A stretch of DNA of 64,000 bases from DATFVJ01 sp963712955. GTDB lineage: Bacteria; Actinomycetota; Actinomycetes; Streptosporangiales; Streptosporangiaceae. The stretch covers positions 180,855 to 244,854 of the forward strand of contig CAVQKF010000021.1 in NCBI GenBank assembly GCA_963712955.1, given 5' to 3'. Below, one piece after another: positions 42,898-50,592 of the stretch. The notes beneath the pieces are model-generated. The model made no database searches and was not told the origin of the DNA. It saw nothing but the letters and a program-made list of their open reading frames with translations. Each line of letters begins with the position of its first letter. The stretch's first letter is position 1. Made by a program: the position numbers and the translations under genes.

Positions 42898-43926
42898 TTA
42901 GCCCGACTGGATCAGCAGTTCACTGGCCGGGCGGCGGGCAGTTGCCGCTGCGATATCGGCCCGGCCGAACTGCAACACCATTTGTGGCACACCAGGCAGC
43001 GCGAGCCGTTCGCGGATCTCGGCACGCAGTGGTGCGGACTCGAGCGGCTGGGTATGCATTCTCGCGAACACCCACCTGCTTGCGGCATGCACCAGCAGCC
43101 GGTTCAGCGCCTGACCGGCGCACAGCCAGTCGGCCCGGACGTCGCCGACGGTGATGAGTATCGCGGTCACGGCGGGCGCACAGCCGTCGCTTTCGAGCTG
43201 GCCCCACCCACGGCCAAGGTCGAAGTCGCGCATCGTGAGCGCTCCGCGCTGGCGCTGCCGCGATGCCGGGTAGGCACGCACAGGAACACCGTCGCGGGCC
43301 CGGCTGCCGGCCGGGCGGGTCCAGCGCCGCAGCTCCGCCCGCAGGATAGGGTGCTCGCGCTGCAGCCGGTCGCCCACTGCAACCAGGTCCGCGAGCTGCG
43401 TATATCCGGACTCGCCGAGCAGCACCAGCGTGGCGCCCTGGGCCAGTGCGTCGTGCTGCAGCCCGGCCAGCAGACCGGGCGGTATCGGGTCGGCTGTGAA
43501 TGGGCCGCGGTGCGTGTGCCGGTGTGTGACCGCCGCGAGCATCGCCTGCTCGCGGGAGTTGATCGGCATCGGCGCGCCCAGCCGGACGCGGGCGAGCAGG
43601 TCGGGATTGGCCGCGTACGGCAGCGTCTCAGTCACAGGCAGATGGCCGAGCCGCCGCACTCCAAGCCGCAGCCCGAACAGAGCGGCACCGCAGCTGATCA
43701 CCATCTCCCGTCCGGCCGGATCCGCGTGGGGAAGGCTGCGGCTGGGGTCGGCGTACAACTCCACCGCGCTGCCGTCCGCCAGGAACCGCCACGGCTGGGT
43801 ATTGTGCACCGAAGGGGCCCGGGCAGCGGTGGCTACGAGGTACTTGACCTGATCCGGTGGGATCGGTGTCGTGCTTGCTGTGCTGGGCTGGCGCTTGCCC
43901 AGTTCGAGCCGGGCGATATCTGTCAT
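42898..43926 (-). CDS. Acg-family nitroreductase-like protein
   Basis: 342 aa from ATG 43926 (GAGG eight bases upstream); upstream frame extension is not conserved. Features: VATAARAPSVHNTQPWRF (FMN-binding start), a second half with RAYPASRQRQ and WLCAGQALNRLLVHAASRW. In Mycobacterium tuberculosis the Acg family is strongly DosR-induced in hypoxia and is thought to sequester FMN. A DosR-like box about 60 bp upstream fits this. Confidence 0.88.
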   Translation of the reverse strand: MTDIARLELGKRQPSTASTTPIPPDQVKYLVATAARAPSVHNTQPWRFLADGSAVELYADPSRSLPHADPAGREMVISCGAALFGLRLGVRRLGHLPVTETLPYAANPDLLARVRLGAPMPINSREQAMLAAVTHRHTHRGPFTADPIPPGLLAGLQHDALAQGATLVLLGESGYTQLADLVAVGDRLQREHPILRAELRRWTRPAGSRARDGVPVRAYPASRQRQRGALTMRDFDLGRGWGQLESDGCAPAVTAILITVGDVRADWLCAGQALNRLLVHAASRWVFARMHTQPLESAPLRAEIRERLALPGVPQMVLQFGRADIAAATARRPASELLIQSG

Positions 43927-43985
43927 GACAGTCACCTCATCGACCTTGTATCTGCCACCGTTCCGGCACGTCGCGGCGCCACAAA

Positions 43986-43998
43986 GGGTCATTTGTCC
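43986..43998. promoter_or_regulatory. DosR-like box upstream of nitroreductase
   Basis: On the plus strand GGGTCATTTGTCC (minus strand GGACAAATGACCC) is an imperfect palindrome resembling the DosR/DevR consensus GGGACTNNNGTCCC. It lies 60 bp upstream of the nitroreductase start. No DosR-like regulator for it was identified in this window beyond the NarL-type protein at 16036. Confidence 0.4.
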
Positions 43999-44197
43999 TG
44001 TCGTGGCATGACCTATGGCACCCCGGTCGCGTCGCCGTGCAGGTGCCAGCTTCCAGGGCGCGACGTTCTGCTGGCCGGATTCCGGTATTGCGACCGTCAA
44101 TGTGACATTCGGGTCGTACAGCCCGACCCGGCCGTGAACCAGTATCCTTCTGTGCCACAGGATGGGGGCCGATGACCGGGGCCGTAGGGAGGGTGCG

Positions 44198-44386
44198 ATG
44201 ACCTGCAGGTTTTTCCGCCTGCCTGTGATCGCTGTGGCCGTGGTCGTTGTGATGCTGTGCGCTGGGTGCGGGGTAGCGCCGCGCCGGTGCGGCCGCGGGT
44301 GGAGAAGCGTCTGGCCGCCAGCAGAAGGCAATCGGTGTCGTCAGCGGTACCGGCCTGGTACTGGCCTCATTGTGCCGGCTCTTTGA
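44198..44386 (+). CDS. putative small lipoprotein
   Basis: 62 aa from ATG 44198, with GGGAGG five bases upstream. Residues 1-22 form a lipoprotein signal: basic start, hydrophobic VIAVAVVVVML and lipobox LCAGC. The short mature part is Arg/Pro-rich and may be out of frame; the next frame reads APVRPRVEKRLAASRRQ to a stop at about 44390. Either a tiny lipoprotein or a frame-broken one. Confidence 0.45.
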   Translation: MTCRFFRLPVIAVAVVVVMLCAGCGVAPRRCGRGWRSVWPPAEGNRCRQRYRPGTGLIVPAL

Positions 44387-44433
44387 CCTGACAGAGCTAA
44401 ATAGGACCGGTAACGGCTCATACCGGACCCCAC

Positions 44434-44487
44434 AATAGAGAAGCCTCACGATTGCGTGCCGTTACGCGCGGCCTGAGGCTTTCTATT
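44434..44487. terminator. strong hairpin terminator
   Basis: AATAGAGAAGCCTCA (44434-44448) pairs with TGAGGCTTTCTATT (44474-44487) with one mismatch, and an inner GCGT/ACGC stem continues the hairpin. It lies just beyond the stop of the leftward DUF397 gene at 44495, so it terminates the regulator operon. It may also serve the rightward lipoprotein gene. Confidence 0.8.
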
Positions 44488-44494
44488 TGCGTTG

Positions 44495-44689
44495 TCAGAT
44501 TTCGAATTTTCCGGCTTTCACGTCCGCGATGAACGCGCGCCATGCGGCGTTATCGAACCGCAGGATTGGGCCGGTAACGTCTTTGCTGTCGCGGACGGCG
44601 CGCCCGTTGGGTGTGATCGCTGTCTCTACGCATTCACCGCCTTCGGACCCTGAATATGTGGACTTAATCCAGATCAGGTTTTCACTCAC
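44495..44689 (-). CDS. DUF397 protein (copy 2)
   Basis: 64 aa from GTG 44689, overlapping the XRE gene end by 8 bp exactly as in copy 1. Motifs: IWIKSTYSGSEGGECVETA, AVRDSKDVTGPILRF and W-x-AFI. Small partner of the adjacent DUF5753 regulator. Confidence 0.92.
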   Translation of the reverse strand: MSENLIWIKSTYSGSEGGECVETAITPNGRAVRDSKDVTGPILRFDNAAWRAFIADVKAGKFEI

Positions 44690-45494
44690 TTGTGAGCCTC
44701 GCTTTCAGTAATTCGAGCGTAGCGCTGCGGGGTAGGGCTGCCGCTCGGATGAGATCATAGCACGCTATGGCATGCGCGACATTGGCGGAGGTTTCTATGA
44801 GTCTCCCTGACCCTCTACCCTCTGCGTAAGCGACTGGTTGCGAATCGTTAAGCTCGAAGATGATTAGCGGCCCATAGGGTCCGGGATGATCCGTCACAGT
44901 GTATGGCATAATCTGGATTACGATCTTTGGATACGTGGCCATAGTGATTAGTTTTTGGATTTGCTCACGCATCACGTCCGGACCGCCGTACGCGCGATAA
45001 AGAACGCTCTCGCAAATTACGAACCATGCGAGCGGCGCGTCGTCCTTGGTAAAGATGTCCTGTCTGGCTATTCGCGTGGTTACGTCTGCGTCTACCGCGT
45101 CGTCGGTTCCGCGTGATACGTCTAGGCTAATAATGGCGCGTGCATAATCGGGAGTCTGTAGTAATCCCGGAACGTATCGCATCTCCCAGACGTGTATGCG
45201 TGTCGCGTCCGCTTCCAGTTCTTTGTATAGACCGAACCGCAGCGGATAGGCGCGCTGCATGAGAAGCTTCCATAGCCTGAGAAATGTCCCTGGCGTATTG
45301 AACAGTTCATCGCACAGCTTGGCTGTCTGCCGTTTCGGCAGTCGCCTGCCGTTCTCGATAGCGCCTTCAAGGCTTGTGCTGATAAACAGCTTGGATGCTA
45401 CTTGTGCTTGCTGGAGTCCGGCTCTCGTGCGGTATGCCCGCAGTTCTTCCCCAAACGTGTCCAGCGGTGTCGTCAGTTCGCTGTCATCTTTCAT
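44682..45494 (-). CDS. XRE-family regulator with DUF5753 domain (copy 2)
   Basis: 270 aa from ATG 45494 (ATG 45512 is an alternative). HTH: FGEELRAYRTRAGLQQAQVA and SLEGAIENGRRLPKRQTAK. DUF5753 domain: IHVWEMRYVPGLLQTPDYAR, LAWFVICESVLYRAYGG, IVIQIMPY, YAEGRGSGRLIE. Coding sequence is noticeably less GC-rich than its neighbours, suggesting later acquisition. It overlaps DUF397 and is divergent from the conserved hypothetical gene at 45637. Confidence 0.92.
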   Translation of the reverse strand: MKDDSELTTPLDTFGEELRAYRTRAGLQQAQVASKLFISTSLEGAIENGRRLPKRQTAKLCDELFNTPGTFLRLWKLLMQRAYPLRFGLYKELEADATRIHVWEMRYVPGLLQTPDYARAIISLDVSRGTDDAVDADVTTRIARQDIFTKDDAPLAWFVICESVLYRAYGGPDVMREQIQKLITMATYPKIVIQIMPYTVTDHPGPYGPLIIFELNDSQPVAYAEGRGSGRLIETSANVAHAIACYDLIRAAALPRSATLELLKARLTSE

Positions 45495-45636
45495 GATCAC
45501 CACACAGCGCATCGGCACAATACGAGCATGAGCCGTATCGTACATGTCGTTTGTCCTGCTGTACATGCTGCGCACGCTTCGCTACGTCGGCAAGGATCGT
45601 ACGCAACCAGAAATCACAGCGAACGGTCAAGATCCT

Positions 45637-46017
45637 ATGTCCGAGTCTCACATTGTTCCTTGTCAAGCGTCCATCCCGCCGGACGGCGCCACATGTACCT
45701 CGGAGTACTGCCGCAGCATTGCCGTGGTCCGGCTGCTGGCGCATCGCAACGCGCACCCTGCTGACTACTGCGAGCTGCACTGGCCGGGGGTCGCCGAGTC
45801 GCTGGCGACCCGGGGTATCAGGGTGGTCGATACGACGGGCGATCTTGACGCCGTAAAAGATCACTTCCCGCAGTGGCACATCTGGACCAGCTCCAGCGGA
45901 AGGATCTACGCCACGGCGGTGCTCGTGAGCGGGCAGGGGACCACAGTTGACGGATTCCTCGCCGGCCAGATCTGCACGCAGATGGCGACGCTTGAAGCCG
46001 TGATGTCCCATGTCTGA
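45637..46017 (+). CDS. conserved hypothetical protein paired with XRE regulator (copy 2)
   Basis: 126 aa from ATG 45637. Paralogue of the gene at 2437-2862: Cys-x4-Cys (TCTSEYC), YCELHWPGV, RVVDTTGDL, WHIWTSSSGRIYA and QGTTVDGFLAGQICTQM are shared. Two conserved Cys pairs could bind zinc. No ribosome site stands out. It overlaps the next small HTH gene by 8 bp. Confidence 0.7.
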   Translation: MSESHIVPCQASIPPDGATCTSEYCRSIAVVRLLAHRNAHPADYCELHWPGVAESLATRGIRVVDTTGDLDAVKDHFPQWHIWTSSSGRIYATAVLVSGQGTTVDGFLAGQICTQMATLEAVMSHV

Positions 46018-46246
46018 CGACGTTCCCCTGCGGGAGTGGATACGCACGGAACGTCTCGCGCGTGGCTGGTCGGTGATGGCCTTCGCTCAGGCGATCTCGC
46101 ACGCTGCTGACGAGATGGGATCGGTGCCGCCCCGTGACCCTTTATCGGTCACGCGCCTGATCTACAGGTGGGAAGCCGGCAAGTCTGTGATCTCGGATCG
46201 TTCGCTGGCGCTGGTGACACGCGCGTTCGCTGAAAGTCCACCGTGA
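46010..46246 (+). CDS. small XRE-like helix-turn-helix protein
   Basis: 78 aa from ATG 46010, overlapping the preceding gene by 8 bp. WIRTERLARGWSVMAFAQAI, then LIYRWEAGKSVISDRSLALV, fit a Cro/CI-type HTH with a W-E-x-G recognition-loop pattern. Copy 1 of the locus (2437) has no such partner. Possible third regulator of the set. Confidence 0.7.
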   Translation: MSDDVPLREWIRTERLARGWSVMAFAQAISHAADEMGSVPPRDPLSVTRLIYRWEAGKSVISDRSLALVTRAFAESPP

Positions 46247-46779
46247 GTTCAGGGAGACTGAAGGTTCGTCGCGGGGAACTCACGGCGTCAGCAGCTGTGG
46301 TGCCTGGAATTCCGCCGGGTTCGCGCGCATCATCCTGTGGCCGTGCCGGGCTGGTGGTGTCCACGGCTGGTTGACATGGCTCACCGTGCGCCCTTCCGCC
46401 TCGTACCGGCCCTCACCGATGATCGTGCTGGTGATCTTCGGGGGCGACCGCCGGTTGCGGTCGGCACTGCACGCGGTTTGCACGGCCAGCGGCGTCAGTC
46501 CGGCGTCCTCGTCGGTGACCTCAGCTTCCGCTCTCCGCGCAGGCGCGGAGACGCTGTCGTGATCGGGTGCGCGCGGCGCGGCCGCGGGCGCGGTGATGCC
46601 CGGGCCGACGGCTCCGCCCGTGCTGTGTCCGCCATCGGAGGGCGCCCGGGCAGGGATCTCCGCCGCCTGCCCCGTGTCCGCCGGCACCGAACACTGGCCC
46701 TTCCGGATCTTCCCCACCGCGCCCCTCACCGGGTATCCATGAGGACACGCCCGGCCGAGCCTCCAGAAAGGTCCGCACC
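46247..46779. other. gap with a possible leftward hypothetical ORF
   Basis: No recognised gene. A leftward frame ending at 46280 (from GTG 46729 about 150 codons) has a believable C-terminal half (GEGRYEAEGRTVSHVNQPW), but no ribosome site and a low-complexity N-terminus. The region should also contain the DUF4157 promoter. Confidence 0.3.
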
Positions 46780-48225
46780 ATGCGCACGCGCGACTCCGGC
46801 AAGACACCCGACACCGGCCAGCCCCGCCGCACCGCGGACCGCACCGCCGCGCCCGCCCCGCGGCTGGCCGCATCGGTCTACCGCTACGCCGACGACGGCG
46901 TGCCTGACAGCCCCGCCCAGCCGTCGGCCGCCCCGCTCACAGAAGAAATGCAGGCCCGCCGCGGCACGGATTTCTGCAGGGTGCCCGTCCACACCGACAG
47001 CGCCGCACGCGCCTGCGCCACCGAGGCCGGCGCCCGCGCCCGCGCCTTCGGCCCCCATGTCGTCATCGGCCCCGGCACCGCGGACCAGCACACCCTCGGG
47101 AACGAGCTCACCCCTGTCATGCAGCAACACCAGGGTCCTGCCGCCGGCACCGGCAGCGGGCTGACAATCAGCAACCCCGCCGGCCGCCCCGAGGCTGAAA
47201 CCAGCGCGCGACCCGCCCTCAGCGGCCCCTCCCCACAGCACACAGCACACCCCCTGCCCCCTCCACCCGCCGCCATCGGCACACGCGCTGCCATCCAGCG
47301 GATGCTCGCGGACGCACCAGCCCCGGTGCAGCGCTCGGCCGTCCCCGACGTGCTGCGCGGCCCCGGCCAGCCCCTGGCCCCCCCGCTCCAGGAAGAGATG
47401 GCGGCCCGGTTCGGCGCGGACTTCTCGCAGGTCCGCGTGCACACCGACGCCGCGGCCCGTGCCTCCGCAGCCGAGGTTGGCGCCCGCGCTTACACCTCCG
47501 GCAGCCATGTGGTCATCGGCGACGGGGGCGCGGACAAGCACACCCTCGCCCACGAACTGACCCACGTCATCCAGCAACGACAGGGCCCCGTCGCGGGCAC
47601 CGACCACGGCAACGGGCTGAAGGTCTCCGACCCGTCCGACCGCGACGAGAAGGCCGCCGAGGCAAACGCCGCCCGTGTGATGCGACTATCGCATGAGTTG
47701 ACCCATGTGGTACAGCAGAATGGTGGGACTGTGCAGCCAACGGATAAGACACAAGAGAAGGCACAGATGCTTTTGAAGCCGGACAATAACGGAATGATCC
47801 AGCGTTTAAGAGAGCAAGATTACCCTGTGATTGCCCATAGGGATAACGTGCGGGACTCGTTGCTCACTGCAATCAGGGCTAACATCACTCACTTAGACTG
47901 GTCGCAATTGATGCCCCACATAAATGCTGAAAATCATAATACCCCACAGCCGCAAGGAAACGCTTCGACTTTTGGAGGAGTTACCCAGCAGGTTATAGCC
48001 GGATATGTAAGGCAGGTTATACAGGCAGTCGTTCCTGAGTTGGTAAATGATGTCCTTAGATTCGACTCAACCGGAGGCGGATTTCCGGGAATAGGTCCTG
48101 GTGGGCAACCGAGAAACAACGTGCGTGTCATACTCAATGTAGGCCTTAATGACATACGCGATGATATGCCTTTTAGCCTACAACTGGTAGGCATTATAGT
48201 AGCTAATGCCTACCCAATCAATTAG
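46780..48225 (+). CDS. chimeric DUF4157 (HELTH, eCIS-associated type) protein
   Basis: 481 aa from ATG 46780. Two DUF4157 units stand in tandem. Residues about 53-120 are a degenerate copy (NELTPVMQQ, zinc His lost). Residues about 203-270 are intact (FGADFSQVRVHTDAAA, VVIGDGGADKHT, then HELTHVIQQ with His258 and His262). A third partial motif, SHELTHVVQQNGG, follows at 305-315. After residue about 318 an unrelated domain to 481 has far lower GC and no motif I recognise. DUF4157 domains are linked to extracellular contractile injection systems and polymorphic toxins; here no such machinery is seen nearby. Confidence 0.8.
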   Translation: MRTRDSGKTPDTGQPRRTADRTAAPAPRLAASVYRYADDGVPDSPAQPSAAPLTEEMQARRGTDFCRVPVHTDSAARACATEAGARARAFGPHVVIGPGTADQHTLGNELTPVMQQHQGPAAGTGSGLTISNPAGRPEAETSARPALSGPSPQHTAHPLPPPPAAIGTRAAIQRMLADAPAPVQRSAVPDVLRGPGQPLAPPLQEEMAARFGADFSQVRVHTDAAARASAAEVGARAYTSGSHVVIGDGGADKHTLAHELTHVIQQRQGPVAGTDHGNGLKVSDPSDRDEKAAEANAARVMRLSHELTHVVQQNGGTVQPTDKTQEKAQMLLKPDNNGMIQRLREQDYPVIAHRDNVRDSLLTAIRANITHLDWSQLMPHINAENHNTPQPQGNASTFGGVTQQVIAGYVRQVIQAVVPELVNDVLRFDSTGGGFPGIGPGGQPRNNVRVILNVGLNDIRDDMPFSLQLVGIIVANAYPIN

Positions 48226-48571
48226 TGTAGTGGCTCACTACATCTGGCGCTCGCGCAGAACGTAGGCGTGCCCCCGCCTCGATTTTTCATGACTCTGCAT
48301 CGGGAACGTCGTGACCTGCAGGGTTGGACGAGCTCACCTGCACCAAAAGGTGCGCGGCAAAATTCTGAACATTTCAGCCAACGTTGCAGGTCAGTGGCTC
48401 GATGACCCTGTGTGCGCCGTTATGCCATTTCTGTTGCACGTCGTGCGGCTTCGCCTGCACGCGGACGTGAACGCAGCCAGGAACATCGCGCATCGTGGTG
48501 TTCGCCAAGCTCGCATCCAAGCAGAGCGCAGGCAAGCCCGCCCAACTGGTGACACCTTTCAGCTCACCTGA
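48226..48571 (+). pseudogene. TnpB (IS605/IS200-type) C-terminal remnant
   Basis: The frame ending at 48571 reads HADVNAARNIAHRG, the closing motif of TnpB after its zinc ribbon. The preceding ribbon Cys pair (CTSCGFA) is in the neighbouring frame, so a frame change lies near 48450. No RuvC part remains. It sits directly after the DUF4157 gene. Confidence 0.55.
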
Positions 48572-48950
48572 CACCTGCGCAGTCGTTAAGAAAAATGATC
48601 CCGAACGGCTGCCGCTGGGGCCAGGCTTGCAAGCAGGTCTGCCGCGGCGGCTGGGAAGCGGGCGATGTCGCCGCGCGGACGCGTGACGAGCATGGCCCCT
48701 TCGAGGCGGCTTATGATCATGCGGGTCACGCGCTGATCCCGCGAACTGCAGGCTGCCGTCGTTGCGGCCCTCCTGCGGTGCGGCGATGGGTCTCGATTCG
48801 CCGCGCCCCCGCACCCGCCCGATGACCGGAGCCCGCAGACCCTCTCATTCGTGTTCTGCGCATTGGCGCCGACTGGAGCAACCCGCGGGTAGATTTCTGG
48901 GTTGCAGGCGGAGCAGGGCCCTGCGGACAGCGAAGGATGGGAATCAGCCT
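48572..48950. other. intergenic, no gene seen
   Basis: About 380 bp between the TnpB remnant and the deacylase start. No convincing ORF, repeat or hairpin was noticed. The last 20 bases hold the deacylase ribosome site. Confidence 0.4.
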
Positions 48951-50498
48951 GTGACCACACGGATGCTGCTTCGCGGCGGCCTCGTCGCCGACGGAATCGG
49001 CGCCACGACGCAACGCGCCGACGTGCTGATCGACGGACCGGCGATCGCCTCGGTCGGTGCCACCGGTGAAGCCCCGCCAGGCTCCGAAGTGATCGACCTG
49101 GCCGCTGGCAGCGTCATCTGCCCGGGCTTCATCGATGCGCACGCCCACGCAGAAGGACCTCTCCTGGCAGGCGGGCGGGTCGATGGCGCGCTCGCCCAGG
49201 GCGTCACCACTCTGGTCGTCGGCCAAGATGGTGAATCGTGGATCGGCGCTACCGCCGACACCACGCGATACCTGAACCGGTACTTCGCTGCAGTCAACGG
49301 TGCACTGGAGCCAGCGCGGGACCTGAGCCTCGCTGGATACCGCGACGCGGTGGCGGGGAGGCTGAGCCAGAACGTCGCCGTCCTTGCTTCCCAGGGCACG
49401 ATCCGCCACAACATCGCCGGCATGACCCAAGGGCCGCTCGGCCACCGCCAGCGGGCCGCGGCGCGGCGCGAGGTGGAAAACGCGCTCGCGGACGGGGCGG
49501 TCGGCCTGTCCAGCGGCTTCGACTACCTGCCGAGCCGCTTCGGCGGCATTGAGGAACTGGCCGACCTCGCCCGCCCCCTTGCCGCGGCAGGGCGCCCCTA
49601 CGTCTCGCACCTGCGTGGCTACGGGGCGGACGTCCAAGCCGGCCTCGACGAACTGGCGGCGGTCGGGAGCGCGGCCGGGATCCGCGTGCACGCGAGCCAC
49701 CTGTGGGGCGCGCCTGCCGATATCCAGACCGCGTTCGGGCGGGCCGAGGCGGCCGGCGTCGCCGTCACCTATGACATGTACCCGTACCGCAAGTCCAGCA
49801 CGATCCTCGCGATGCTCCTGCTCCCCGCCGGCCTGCAGGCTGGCGGACACGAGCACACGCTCGCCGCGCTCACCAACCCACGCCAGCGGTCAGCCCTCCT
49901 CGCCGACGAGAAGCTCACCGCCGGCTACCTGCAGAACCTCACGCTGGGCTGCCTGCCCGCCGGCGCGGCCCAGTTCGCCGGGCAAACCATCGCCCAGGCC
50001 GCCGCACGGAGCTCACGGCCAGCAGGCGAGTGGATCCTCGACCTGCTCGTCAGCGCCGACCTCAACGTCGGCGCCCACCTGGACCGGCCCACGCTCACCG
50101 GCGACGACCTGGCCTGGCTCGCGACCGACCACCGGCACTGCGCCGGCTCCGACGCCATCTACCAGGGCCAGCATCCCCACCCCCGCGGATACGGCGCGTT
50201 CGCCCGCCTCGCCGGGCACTACCTGGCAGACGGACCGGAGACCGGATACCAGCGGCTCGCCCGCCACCTGTCCACCAACGCCGCCGACAGCTACGGCCTG
50301 CACACGCGCGGGCGCATCGCACCCGGCATGGCCGCCGACATCGCCGTGATCGGCCCGGACGGCATCACCGCCCGAGCGACCTACGACTCTCCACTGCGCA
50401 AGGCCACAGGAGTATCGCTGGTGATCGTCAACGGCGTCATCACGTGGCGCGACGGCCAGCCGCAGACCATGCGCTTTCCCGGGCAGCTGGTCAGCTAG
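48951..50498 (+). CDS. N-acyl-D-amino-acid deacylase-type amidohydrolase
   Basis: 515 aa from GTG 48951 (AAGGATGGGA upstream). Amidohydrolase metal ligands: FIDAHAHAE (His-x-His), YVSHLRGYG, IRVHASHLWG (His), and GSDAIYQGQHPHPRGYG (catalytic Asp). The sandwich domain around the barrel is seen at both ends (LIDGPAIASVG, VIVNGVITWRDGQ). It hydrolyses N-acyl D-amino acids or a related amide. Monocistronic, full length. Confidence 0.9.
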   Translation: MTTRMLLRGGLVADGIGATTQRADVLIDGPAIASVGATGEAPPGSEVIDLAAGSVICPGFIDAHAHAEGPLLAGGRVDGALAQGVTTLVVGQDGESWIGATADTTRYLNRYFAAVNGALEPARDLSLAGYRDAVAGRLSQNVAVLASQGTIRHNIAGMTQGPLGHRQRAAARREVENALADGAVGLSSGFDYLPSRFGGIEELADLARPLAAAGRPYVSHLRGYGADVQAGLDELAAVGSAAGIRVHASHLWGAPADIQTAFGRAEAAGVAVTYDMYPYRKSSTILAMLLLPAGLQAGGHEHTLAALTNPRQRSALLADEKLTAGYLQNLTLGCLPAGAAQFAGQTIAQAAARSSRPAGEWILDLLVSADLNVGAHLDRPTLTGDDLAWLATDHRHCAGSDAIYQGQHPHPRGYGAFARLAGHYLADGPETGYQRLARHLSTNAADSYGLHTRGRIAPGMAADIAVIGPDGITARATYDSPLRKATGVSLVIVNGVITWRDGQPQTMRFPGQLVS

Positions 50499-50592
50499 CC
50501 GCCCCACGCCGGGCGCGTTCCGCAGGACCCGAGCCCGGAGCGCACCGGCTCCTTCCCCTCACCGGCTCCTCCCCCCCCCGGCTCCTCCCCCC

